Positions 51,920-59,964 of a DNA stretch of 64,000 nt are shown piece by piece. The notes below the pieces were generated by a model. That model made no database searches. It saw only the letters and a program-made list of their open reading frames with translations, and was not told the DNA's origin. The DNA comes from Rhizobiaceae bacterium (GTDB taxonomy: Bacteria; Pseudomonadota; Alphaproteobacteria; Rhizobiales; Rhizobiaceae). The stretch lies in assembly GCA_023953905.1 (NCBI GenBank), contig JAMLJA010000011.1, forward strand, positions 62,001-126,000, read 5' to 3'. The first letter of the stretch is position 1. Each line of letters begins with the position of its first letter. Position numbers and translations under genes: made by a program.

Positions 51920-52894
51920 ATGAAAGTTCTGCTGACCGGCGCCGCCGGCTTCATTGGCTATCACACTGCAAAACGCTTTCTCGAGCGGGGCGACGGCGTG
52001 TTTGGCCTGGATAATTTGAACGACTACTATCCGGTCGCGCTGAAAGAGGCCCGGCTCGACGACCTGCGCAAGCATCCCCGCTTCGAGTTCGTGAAGGACG
52101 ATGTTTCGCAACGCGATCTGGCGTCGCGGTTGCCGTCGCACGCGCTCGCACCCGATGCGATCGTCCATCTGGCGGCCCAGGCAGGGGTACGCTATTCGGC
52201 CGAAAATCCCTACGTCTATATCGACTCCAACGTCACCGGCCAGGTCGTGATGTTCGAGCTTGCTGCCCGGATGAAGCGACGTCCGCCCATTGTCTATGCA
52301 AGCTCGTCTTCGGTCTATGGCAGCGACGCACAGGCGCCTTTTTCCGAAACAGCGCGTGCCGATGCGCCGATCTCCATCTATGCCGCGACGAAACGGGCAG
52401 GTGAACTGCTGGCCAATGCCTATCGGGACATTCACGGCATCAACGCCACCGCATTGCGCTTTTTCACCGTCTATGGCCGCTTCGGCCGACCCGACATGGC
52501 CCCCTGGATTTTCACCGACGCGATCTTGCGCGGCAAGCCCATCTCCGTCTTCAACGATGGCAGGATGAAGCGTGACTTCACGCATGTGGACGACATCGTA
52601 GCCGGCGTGGTGGCCGCCGCCGACCGTATCGTTGCGCGGCCGGAAGAAACGGAGCGCGTCTACAATCTCGGCAATAATGGCCCCGTCGAACTGCTCGATT
52701 TCATCTCGACGATCGAGGAAGCCGCAGGACGGAAAGCCACGATGGAGATGAAGCCGAAGCCGGCAGGCGATGTCGAACTGACCTTCGCCGACATCACACG
52801 CGCCCATCGCGATCTGGATTTCCAGCCGCGTGTCTCATTGCCTGACGGAATCCGCGATTTTGTGAGTTGGTACAAGACCTATGCGAATTTGTGA
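51920..52894 (+). CDS. lpsL: UDP-glucuronate 4-epimerase
   Basis: 324-residue extended SDR. MKVLLTGAAGFIGYHTAK gives the NAD loop, FGLDNLNDYYPVALK is diagnostic of UDP-glucuronate (CapI/LpsL) epimerases, YASSSSVYG has the catalytic Ser/Thr region and YAATKRAGE the YxxxK pair; later RFFTVYGRFGRPDM and MKRDFTHVDDIV. It converts UDP-glucuronate to UDP-galacturonate for LPS or exopolysaccharide. ATG 51920 is chosen; an upstream ATG at 51860 adds 20 unlikely residues. Paralogue B of the small methyltransferase gene follows after 15 bases. Confidence 0.93.
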   Translation: MKVLLTGAAGFIGYHTAKRFLERGDGVFGLDNLNDYYPVALKEARLDDLRKHPRFEFVKDDVSQRDLASRLPSHALAPDAIVHLAAQAGVRYSAENPYVYIDSNVTGQVVMFELAARMKRRPPIVYASSSSVYGSDAQAPFSETARADAPISIYAATKRAGELLANAYRDIHGINATALRFFTVYGRFGRPDMAPWIFTDAILRGKPISVFNDGRMKRDFTHVDDIVAGVVAAADRIVARPEETERVYNLGNNGPVELLDFISTIEEAAGRKATMEMKPKPAGDVELTFADITRAHRDLDFQPRVSLPDGIRDFVSWYKTYANL

Positions 52895-52909
52895 GCGAGT
52901 GAGCGCGGC

Positions 52910-53389
52910 ATGAGCCGTCTCGACAGTTTCATCCGCCGCATGAGCGCACAGCGCGACTGCCTGAACCACGCAGCGGAACTGCTAGTCGACGTCGACGGGC
53001 CGGTGATGGAGCTGGGTCTCGGAAACGGCAGAACATACGATCATCTGCGCGAGAAATTTCCCGGCAGGCGCGTTGTCGCCTTCGACCGGGCATTCGCCGC
53101 GCATCTCCCATCAGCGCCCGCGGCGGAAGACCTCGTGCTTGGCGAAATCGCAGAGACGGCAGGCGCATTCGTGGGCATTCAAGCAGCACTGGTCCATGCG
53201 GATATCGGCAGCGGCTATGAAGACAAGGATGCCACGACCCTTAAATGGCTGCCCAACCTCGTGGCAGGTCTCCTTCGCACCGGCGGCGTGGCCGTCTGTG
53301 GCCTCCCGCTGGTCCACGACGCGCTCGAGCCTCTGCCATTGCCGGAAGGCGTGCCGGCGCGACGCTATTTCCTTTATCGAAGGCGCTAG
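52910..53389 (+). CDS. small class I methyltransferase (Methyltransf_17-like), paralogue B
   Basis: 159 residues. Motif [17 protein letters not shown] (about residues 28-43), VVAFDRAFAAH, ALVHADIGSGY and the C-terminal ARRYFLYRRR. It mirrors paralogue A at 49876-50376. Each copy follows one member of the divergent ugd / lpsL pair (co-transcribed with lpsL here), a symmetrical arrangement. The ATG lies 15 bases after the lpsL stop. A perfect 9-base-pair hairpin follows 19 bases after its stop. Confidence 0.82.
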   Translation: MSRLDSFIRRMSAQRDCLNHAAELLVDVDGPVMELGLGNGRTYDHLREKFPGRRVVAFDRAFAAHLPSAPAAEDLVLGEIAETAGAFVGIQAALVHADIGSGYEDKDATTLKWLPNLVAGLLRTGGVAVCGLPLVHDALEPLPLPEGVPARRYFLYRRR

Positions 53390-53407
53390 ACCTGCACCAA
53401 CGTCTTA

Positions 53408-53430
53408 CGCCATGCGGGTAACGCATGGCG
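53408..53430. terminator. 9-bp hairpin after the lpsL - methyltransferase genes
   Basis: CGCCATGCG, a 5-base loop (GGTAA) and CGCATGGCG form a perfect stem. There is no U-tract after it, so it may be a weak terminator or an RNA end protector. It abuts the ahcY upstream palindrome. Confidence 0.5.
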
Positions 53431-53451
53431 ACATAAAGATTTCTTTATATC
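53430..53451 (+). promoter_or_regulatory. palindromic operator candidate upstream of ahcY
   Basis: ATAAAGA-TT-TCTTTAT is a perfect 7-base inverted repeat. Extended to the full 22 bases it has a single mismatched pair. It lies about 110 bases upstream of ahcY. Proteobacterial ahcY genes are often controlled by the SAH-responsive ArsR-family repressor SahR, so this is a candidate SahR site by context. Confidence 0.55.
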
Positions 53452-53560
53452 CCATTGCCGACAGGTTTGCCTTCTGGTAGTCAGGCGCACCAGTTTCCGG
53501 ACGTTGTCCGGAGGGCGTCGCTTGCGCCGCCTTAGTTGAAGACAAGAACGGAGACCTGCC

Positions 53561-54961
53561 GTGGCAGCTCACAAAGACTATGTCATCGCGGACATTTCCC
53601 TGGCTGATTGGGGCCGAAAGGAAATTGATATCGCCGAAACAGAAATGCCCGGCCTGATGGCTGCTCGCGAGGAATTCGGTCCGACGCAGCCGCTCAAGGG
53701 CGCGCGTATCACCGGCTCGCTGCACATGACCATCCAGACCGCGGTGCTGATCGAGACGCTGAAGGCGCTGGGTGCTGACGTGCGCTGGGCATCTTGCAAC
53801 ATATTCTCGACGCAGGATCATGCGGCGGCGGCAATTGCTGCCACTGGCACGCCGGTTTTCGCCGTCAAGGGCGAGACGCTGGAAGAATATTGGGATTACA
53901 GCGACAGGATCTTCCAGTGGGAAGACGGCGGACTGTCCAACATGATCCTCGACGATGGCGGCGACGCCACCATGTACATCCTGCTTGGCGCTCGTGCCGA
54001 AGCGGGAGAAGATATTCTGTCCAAGCCGGGCAGCGAGGAAGAGGAAATCCTGTTCGCGCAGATCAAGAAGCGCATGGCCGCCTCGCCCGGCTGGTTCACC
54101 AAGCAGCGCGACGCCATCCGTGGCGTGAGCGAGGAAACTACGACGGGTGTCAACCGCCTCTATCAGCTTCAGAAGAAGGGCCTGCTTCCCTTTCCGGCGA
54201 TCAACGTCAATGACAGCGTCACCAAGTCGAAGTTCGACAACAAGTATGGTTGCAAGGAATCTCTGGTCGACGGCATTCGTCGTGGCACCGACGTGATGAT
54301 GGCGGGCAAGGTCGCCGTCGTCTGCGGCTATGGCGATGTCGGCAAGGGTTCTGCCGCTTCGCTGGCCGGTGCCGGCGCACGCGTCAAGGTGACCGAGGTC
54401 GACCCGATCTGTGCGCTTCAGGCAGCCATGGACGGCTTTGAAGTTGTCACCCTTGAGGATGCCGCCCCCACTGCCGACATCGTGATCACCACGACCGGCA
54501 ACAAGGATGTGGTGACGCTCGATCACATGCGCCGGTTCAAGGACATGGCCATCGTCGGCAACATCGGCCACTTCGACAACGAGATCCAGATCGCGGCTCT
54601 GCGCAACCTGAAATGGACCAATGTGAAGCCTCAGGTGGACATGATTACGTTCCCCGACGGCAAGCGCATGATCCTCCTTTCGGAAGGCCGTCTGCTCAAT
54701 CTGGGCAATGCGACGGGACATCCGAGCTTCGTCATGTCGGCGTCGTTCACCAACCAGGTACTCGCCCAGATCGAGCTGTGGACGCAGTCCGGGAAGTACG
54801 AAAACAAGGTCTATACGCTGCCCAAGCATCTGGACGAGAAGGTGGCCCGGCTGCACCTAGACAAGCTTGGCGCAAGCCTCACGACCCTGTCGGACGAGCA
54901 AGCGTCCTATATTGGCGTCACACCCACCGGTCCTTTCAAGCCGGAACACTACAGGTACTGA
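53561..54961 (+). CDS. ahcY: adenosylhomocysteinase
   Basis: 466-residue S-adenosylhomocysteine hydrolase, clearing the SAH left by methyltransferases to adenosine and homocysteine. [31 protein letters not shown] (read in parts), the NAD loop [33 protein letters not shown] and the C-terminal KPEHYRY are all present. The start is GTG 53561 with ACGGAGA upstream. Single gene with its own terminator. Full length for the alphaproteobacterial form. Confidence 0.98.
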   Translation: MAAHKDYVIADISLADWGRKEIDIAETEMPGLMAAREEFGPTQPLKGARITGSLHMTIQTAVLIETLKALGADVRWASCNIFSTQDHAAAAIAATGTPVFAVKGETLEEYWDYSDRIFQWEDGGLSNMILDDGGDATMYILLGARAEAGEDILSKPGSEEEEILFAQIKKRMAASPGWFTKQRDAIRGVSEETTTGVNRLYQLQKKGLLPFPAINVNDSVTKSKFDNKYGCKESLVDGIRRGTDVMMAGKVAVVCGYGDVGKGSAASLAGAGARVKVTEVDPICALQAAMDGFEVVTLEDAAPTADIVITTTGNKDVVTLDHMRRFKDMAIVGNIGHFDNEIQIAALRNLKWTNVKPQVDMITFPDGKRMILLSEGRLLNLGNATGHPSFVMSASFTNQVLAQIELWTQSGKYENKVYTLPKHLDEKVARLHLDKLGASLTTLSDEQASYIGVTPTGPFKPEHYRY

Positions 54962-54989
54962 TTCAGCGCCATCAAACCACAAGATATTG

Positions 54990-55026
54990 ACGCCGCGCGA
55001 TTGACAACCGCGCGGCGTTTGTTTTT
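54990..55026 (+). terminator. rho-independent terminator of ahcY
   Basis: Stem of 10 base pairs (ACGCCGCGCG with CGCGCGGCGT, loop of 9) followed by TTTGTTTTTG, 28 bases after the ahcY stop. Confidence 0.88.
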
Positions 55027-55157
55027 GCCGCAAAGCTTCTTCACGGCGATTCGCCCAACGTCTATTGTGAGGTGATTCGCAACGCATCCGCTTCGGGGTA
55101 GGGCTTCGCAAAAGCGGAGAAGGCGGTCTTGGAATTCTAGCGGCGAGAGGACAAGAC

Positions 55158-57719
55158 ATGCCGGGGGACAGCCCGCAATTCGCGGGGGAGGCCGTATCCG
55201 GCGGCCATAGTGATTCGCGCTCCGAAAGCCGGAGCAACTGCCTGTCATACCGGCAGGCGCCGTCACGGCTGCGATCCACCTTTGCCATTCTGGCATCAGC
55301 TACAGCCGCGCTTCTGCCCGCCCGCGCGCAGGCGCAGGACATTGCGACGCTCGGTTTCAGCGGCATTTCTGTCGGTGCATTCGAGGTGATCCAGTTCGCG
55401 GTGTTTGCCGGCGTCATGGGCTCGGCTCTGGTGTCCGCCATCTGGCTTATCCGCGAGCGTGGCCGAACCGCCGCCGAGAACCTTGCCCTTCGCACAAAGG
55501 TCGTCGATCTCAACAAGGCCTATTCGCGCAGTGAAGCCCTTCTCAGTCTGCGCGACCAGCGGCTGGTTGTTTGGGATGGTGACCAGTCCAAGCCAGAGCT
55601 TGTCGGCGCGCTGCCGAGCGAATCCGGCGCTCCTGACGAGCGGGCGTCCTTCCTCGCCTATGGACGTTGGCTCATGCCGCGCTCCGCAGCGTTGCTGGAG
55701 AACGCAATCGCCGCATTGCGCGACAAGGGAACGCCCTTCGACTGGCTGCTGGAAAGCCAGAATGGCGCGCCCGTAGAGGTGCGCGGCCGAAAGACACCGA
55801 CCCATACGATCGTGCGCTTCATCTCGCTGTCGGAAGCGCAGCGCGGGGAAGCCCGGCTGAAACTGCAGAACCAGCAACTTACCGCTGATTACGAGACCGT
55901 TCTGGGCATGCTCGACGCGCTTGAGATGCCCTTCTGGGTTCGGGCGGAAGACGGCCGCCTGAAATGGGTCAATCGCGCCTATGCCGAGGCAACTGAAGCC
56001 GGCAGCGTCGAGGATGCGGTTCGCGATGGTCGCGAACTGCTTGGCACACAGGCGCGCAGTACCATCGCGGAGCGACATCGGTCAGAAAGAGTATTTGAGG
56101 ATACCGTCTCCACCGTCGTGCGCGGCGACCGCAAGGTGTTCACGGTTACCGACCTCGCGGGGACGGCAGGGTCGGCGGGTCTTGCACGTGACATCAGCGC
56201 GGCGGAAGCCATTCGCGAAGACTATGCACAGATGGTGCGCAACCATGCGGATACGCTGGACCAGCTCAACACCGCGGTCGCGCAATTCGATGCCCACCAG
56301 AAGCTGCGTTTCCACAATGCCGCGTTCCAGAAGCTGTGGGAACTGGACCCGGCGTTTCTGAACAGCGCCCCTGACCATACGCTTCTGCTGGACAAGCTGC
56401 GCGGCGATGGCAAGCTTGCGGAGCAGCCGGAATGGCGACGCTGGAAGGAAAACCTGCTTTCGGTCTATCGTGCAGTCGATCCCGTTGAACAGTGGTGGTA
56501 CCTGCCGGATGGCCGCACCATCCGCGTCGTTGGCAATCCGCAGCCCAAGGGCGGGGTGACCTGGGTATTCGAGAACCTGACCGAGAAGATCGATCTCGAG
56601 AGCCGCTATAATTCGGCCATTCGCGTTCAGAGCGAAACGCTGGACAATCTGGCAGAGGGCGTCACGGTTTTCGGCCCGGATGGCCGCACACGCCTTGCCA
56701 ATCCGGCGTTCTCGCGCCTTTGGAGCCTCGACCCGGAAACGATCACCTCACAGACCCATATTTCGGAGCTGAAAGCCGCCTGCAGCGACAAGGCGGCACA
56801 GAACCCGTGGGATGATTTTGTGGCAGCCGTCACGGGATTCGACGACGAGCGCCGTGACAGGCAGGGCAATGCGGAGCTGACCAACGGTACCGTCTTGCGC
56901 TACGGCCTCATTCACCTGCCCAATGGACAGGTGATGCTGACCTTCATCGACGTCACAGACAGCGTCAATGTCGAGCGCGCCCTGCAGGACAAGAACGATG
57001 CCCTTCAGAAGGCGGATCAACTGAAGGACGACTTTATCCAGCGCGTGTCCTATGAGCTGCGCTCGCCCCTCACCAATATCATCGGCTTCACCGAACTGCT
57101 CCAGATCGACAGCACCGGCCCCCTCAACGATCGTCAGAGGGAATATGTCGGGCACGTCTTGTCCTCGTCCTCGGTGCTTCTCACGCTGGTCAACGACATC
57201 CTCGACCTTGCCACGGTCGATGCGGGCATTCTCAGGCTCGACGTTGGCGAAGTGCGCGTTCCTCAGGTGATCGCGGCAGCTGCCGAGATGGTCTCGGACC
57301 GGTTTGCGGAACACCGCATCACGCTTGCCGTGGACATAGCGGATGCCCCGAAATCGATGATGGGCGACGAAACACGCGTGCGGCAGGTGCTGCTCAACCT
57401 CCTGACCAATGCGGCAAACTATGCGCCGGAAGCCAGCACCGTGACCCTGATCTGCAGGGAAACGACCGAAGGCACAGAGTTTGCGGTCAAGGATGATGGG
57501 CCAGGCATGGCGCCGGATATACTCGAAATCGCGTTCCGCCGCTTCGAAGCCCGGTCGAACGGTGGTCGCAAGCGCGGCGCGGGCCTTGGATTGTCGATCG
57601 TCAAGAGCTTCGTGGAACTGCATGGCGGGACGGTGCGGATCGAATCAGGCGAACGAGACGGCACGACCGTCGTCTGCTTTTTTCCCCAACGTCCCCGCAT
57701 CCGGGACGCGGCCGAATAA
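55158..57719 (+). CDS. divL: DivL-type sensor kinase homologue with Tyr in the H-box
   Basis: 853 residues. A signal-like segment and a membrane helix (about 74-100) come first, then a PAS-rich middle (about 230-600) and a histidine-kinase core. The phosphoacceptor box reads RVSYELRSPLTNI, with Tyr at residue 632 instead of His. The ATP-binding domain is intact: LLNLLTNAANYAPE (N box), DDGPGMAPD (G1), FRRFE (F) and RGAGLGLSIVKSF (G2). The Tyr-for-His change is the hallmark of DivL, the cell-polarity pseudokinase acting in the DivK-CckA-CtrA pathway. ATG 55158 follows AGAGGA. The ahcY - divL - tsaE gene order also fits Hyphomicrobiales. Confidence 0.9.
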   Translation: MPGDSPQFAGEAVSGGHSDSRSESRSNCLSYRQAPSRLRSTFAILASATAALLPARAQAQDIATLGFSGISVGAFEVIQFAVFAGVMGSALVSAIWLIRERGRTAAENLALRTKVVDLNKAYSRSEALLSLRDQRLVVWDGDQSKPELVGALPSESGAPDERASFLAYGRWLMPRSAALLENAIAALRDKGTPFDWLLESQNGAPVEVRGRKTPTHTIVRFISLSEAQRGEARLKLQNQQLTADYETVLGMLDALEMPFWVRAEDGRLKWVNRAYAEATEAGSVEDAVRDGRELLGTQARSTIAERHRSERVFEDTVSTVVRGDRKVFTVTDLAGTAGSAGLARDISAAEAIREDYAQMVRNHADTLDQLNTAVAQFDAHQKLRFHNAAFQKLWELDPAFLNSAPDHTLLLDKLRGDGKLAEQPEWRRWKENLLSVYRAVDPVEQWWYLPDGRTIRVVGNPQPKGGVTWVFENLTEKIDLESRYNSAIRVQSETLDNLAEGVTVFGPDGRTRLANPAFSRLWSLDPETITSQTHISELKAACSDKAAQNPWDDFVAAVTGFDDERRDRQGNAELTNGTVLRYGLIHLPNGQVMLTFIDVTDSVNVERALQDKNDALQKADQLKDDFIQRVSYELRSPLTNIIGFTELLQIDSTGPLNDRQREYVGHVLSSSSVLLTLVNDILDLATVDAGILRLDVGEVRVPQVIAAAAEMVSDRFAEHRITLAVDIADAPKSMMGDETRVRQVLLNLLTNAANYAPEASTVTLICRETTEGTEFAVKDDGPGMAPDILEIAFRRFEARSNGGRKRGAGLGLSIVKSFVELHGGTVRIESGERDGTTVVCFFPQRPRIRDAAE

Positions 57720-57721
57720 GA

Positions 57722-59236
57722 ATGTCGAGCGCTGTGCTCGAACGCTTCCTCGCGAACGAAGCAGATACCGCGAGGCTCGGCGAGGATCTGGCGCAGATCC
57801 TCAAACCCGGCGACGTACTCGCCTTGCATGGGGATCTCGGCGCAGGAAAGACGACGCTGGCACGCAGCTTGATCCGCGCGCTCGCCAATGATGCCGAACT
57901 GGAAGTTCCCAGCCCTACCTTCACGCTGGTGCAGATCTACGAGGCGGCACGTCTGCCAATCCATCATTTCGATCTCTATCGGATCTCCGGCGCGGATGAA
58001 CTGCTGGAACTTGGTCTTGACGAAGCGCTTGAGCGCGGGGCGGCACTGATAGAATGGCCCGACCGTGCCGGCGATCTCCTGCCGGCCGACACGCTTCACA
58101 TCGAGCTCGTTCACGAGGGTGAAGGCAGGCGCGTAGCAGTTACCGGGGGAGACGACATCCTCAACCGGGCGGCGCGGTCGCTGGCCATGCGGGATTTTCT
58201 CACGGATGCAGGATGGGCGTCGGCTAAACGACGGCATCTGACGGGCGATGCCTCGGCGCGCAGCTATGAGACTGTCTCACTTGAACGCGCGCAACCCCGC
58301 ATCCTGATGAACTCGCCCCCACTCGTGCTTGGGCCGCCGGTGAAAGACGGAAAGGCCTATGCCGAAATCGCCCACACTGCACGGACGGTCCATGCATTTG
58401 TCGCGGTCGACCAGGCCCTTGCAACTGCGGGCGTCAGCGTTCCGGAGATCTTCGCCCAGGATCTGGATCAAGGATTTCTGCTGATCGAGAATCTGGGCAG
58501 TAGCGGCATTGTCGATAGCGAACACAGACCCATTCCCGACCGCTACGTTGCCGCCGCCCGGCTGCTCGCAGATCTTCACCAGAAACCGTGGCAATCGCAT
58601 TTGCCTGTTTCAGGCGACATCTTTCATGACGTTCCGCCATTCGATCGTGACGCCATGATGATCGAGGTCGAACTGCTGCTCGAATGGTACGTCAAATGGC
58701 GGACCGGCTCACCGCCGAGCGACACGCTTCGGCGCGACTTTGCCCATGAATGGAACATGCTCATCGATCGGCTGAACGGTGCCGAGATCGGGCTGGTGCA
58801 GCGCGACTATCACTCGCCTAACATCATTTGGCGGGCGGAGAGGAACGGGCGCGACCGTCTCGGTGTGATCGACTTCCAGGACGCGCTGATAGGCCCGACC
58901 GCCTATGACCTTGCGTCGCTAGCGATGGATGCACGTGCTACTGTCCCGCGCGACGTTGAGCAGGCAGTGGTCGACGCCTATGTTGCCGACCGCATTCGCA
59001 ACAGCGATTTTGATGAAACGGGATTCCGCGAGGCCTATGCGATCATGGCCGCGCAGCGAAACTCGAAAATCCTCGGTATCTTCGTGCGGTTGAAAGAGCG
59101 TGACGGCAAGCCGCATTATCTAAGACACTTGCCGCGCATACGCGATTATCTTCGGCGAGCGCTGGAACATCCCGCGCTCGCGCCGCTGGATGATCTCTAC
59201 AGCCGGCATGGCTTGTTTGATGAGGAACGAATGTGA
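57722..59236 (+). CDS. TsaE / anomeric sugar kinase (AmgK-like) fusion
   Basis: 504 residues. The first ~150 are TsaE, the P-loop ATPase of the tRNA threonylcarbamoyladenosine (t6A37) system: LHGDLGAGKTTLAR (Walker A), VPSPTFTLVQIYE, HFDLYRISGADEL and LIEWPDR. From about 155 to the end is an aminoglycoside-phosphotransferase fold: FLLIENLG, LVQRDYHSPNIIW (catalytic loop) and GVIDFQDALIGPTAYDLASL (metal Asp). This half resembles AmgK, the MurNAc/GlcNAc anomeric kinase; the next gene is its usual partner murU, overlapping by 4 bases. Two unrelated jobs in one chain. ATG 57722 lies 2 bases after the divL stop. Confidence 0.92.
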   Translation: MSSAVLERFLANEADTARLGEDLAQILKPGDVLALHGDLGAGKTTLARSLIRALANDAELEVPSPTFTLVQIYEAARLPIHHFDLYRISGADELLELGLDEALERGAALIEWPDRAGDLLPADTLHIELVHEGEGRRVAVTGGDDILNRAARSLAMRDFLTDAGWASAKRRHLTGDASARSYETVSLERAQPRILMNSPPLVLGPPVKDGKAYAEIAHTARTVHAFVAVDQALATAGVSVPEIFAQDLDQGFLLIENLGSSGIVDSEHRPIPDRYVAAARLLADLHQKPWQSHLPVSGDIFHDVPPFDRDAMMIEVELLLEWYVKWRTGSPPSDTLRRDFAHEWNMLIDRLNGAEIGLVQRDYHSPNIIWRAERNGRDRLGVIDFQDALIGPTAYDLASLAMDARATVPRDVEQAVVDAYVADRIRNSDFDETGFREAYAIMAAQRNSKILGIFVRLKERDGKPHYLRHLPRIRDYLRRALEHPALAPLDDLYSRHGLFDEERM

Positions 59237-59964
59237 CGACATGGAAGCCGAACACGGCGATGGTGCTGGCAGCAGGCCTCGGCAAGCGCATGCGTCCCAT
59301 CACCGACACCGTGCCCAAGCCGCTTGTGAGTGTGGCCGGCAAGGCGCTCCTCGACTGGTGCCTGGACGCCCTCGCCGCAAGCGGCGTTGAACGCGCTGTT
59401 GTGAACGTTCATTATCTCGCAGACCAGATAGAGGCCCATGTGGCACAGCGCGAGACGCCGCATGTGATCATCTCGGACGAGCGCGACGGCCTGCTGGACT
59501 CGGCGGGAGCCATCGTGAAAGCTCTGCCTGAATTGGGGATCGAGCCCTTTTATGTTCTCAACGCCGATACGTTCTGGATTGACCGGAACACCTCTAATCT
59601 CGACGCACTTGCCCTTGAATGGGACCCGTCGAGAATGGATATTCTGATGATGCTGGCCGACCGAGACTGCGCGACGGGGCATAGCGGAGGCACCGACTTC
59701 GTGATCGGGGCACAGGGCGTGCTCTCGCGTGCGCAAGGCGATCCGTCTGGCGTGATCTATGCCGGGGCCGCCATACTGAAGCAGGAACTGTTTGCCGGTG
59801 AGCCAATCAGGCCGGATGGTCTCAACCGATATTTCGACGAGGCGATCGCCCGAGGCAGACTGTGCGGCAAGCTGCTGGATGGCGACTGGATCACGGTGGG
59901 CACGCCAGACGCCATCGCACCGGCAGAGGCGGCTGTCGCGCGCGCTCTCGGCAACGGGTCATGA
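59233..59964 (+). CDS. murU: MurU-like sugar-1-phosphate nucleotidyltransferase
   Basis: 243 residues with the nucleotidyltransferase signature MVLAAGLGKRMRPITDTVPK followed by PLVSVAGKALLDW, VVNVHYLADQIEAHV, ISDERDGLLDSAGAI and VLNADTFWID (metal Asp). In the AmgK-MurU peptidoglycan salvage route MurU makes UDP-MurNAc from MurNAc-1-phosphate, bypassing fosfomycin-sensitive MurA. Start GTG 59233 overlaps the upstream stop by 4 bases; its own stop overlaps addB. Substrate is inferred from the partner kinase and from the family. Confidence 0.88.
   Translation: MTTWKPNTAMVLAAGLGKRMRPITDTVPKPLVSVAGKALLDWCLDALAASGVERAVVNVHYLADQIEAHVAQRETPHVIISDERDGLLDSAGAIVKALPELGIEPFYVLNADTFWIDRNTSNLDALALEWDPSRMDILMMLADRDCATGHSGGTDFVIGAQGVLSRAQGDPSGVIYAGAAILKQELFAGEPIRPDGLNRYFDEAIARGRLCGKLLDGDWITVGTPDAIAPAEAAVARALGNGS

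Noticed and set aside
53390..53560. SAH or SAM riboswitch upstream of ahcY
   Set aside because: I could not find the conserved cores of the known classes; the palindrome looks like a DNA operator instead.
53405..54856. Long antisense reading frame opposite ahcY
   Set aside because: ahcY is unmistakable on the other strand; the antisense product has no recognisable domain.
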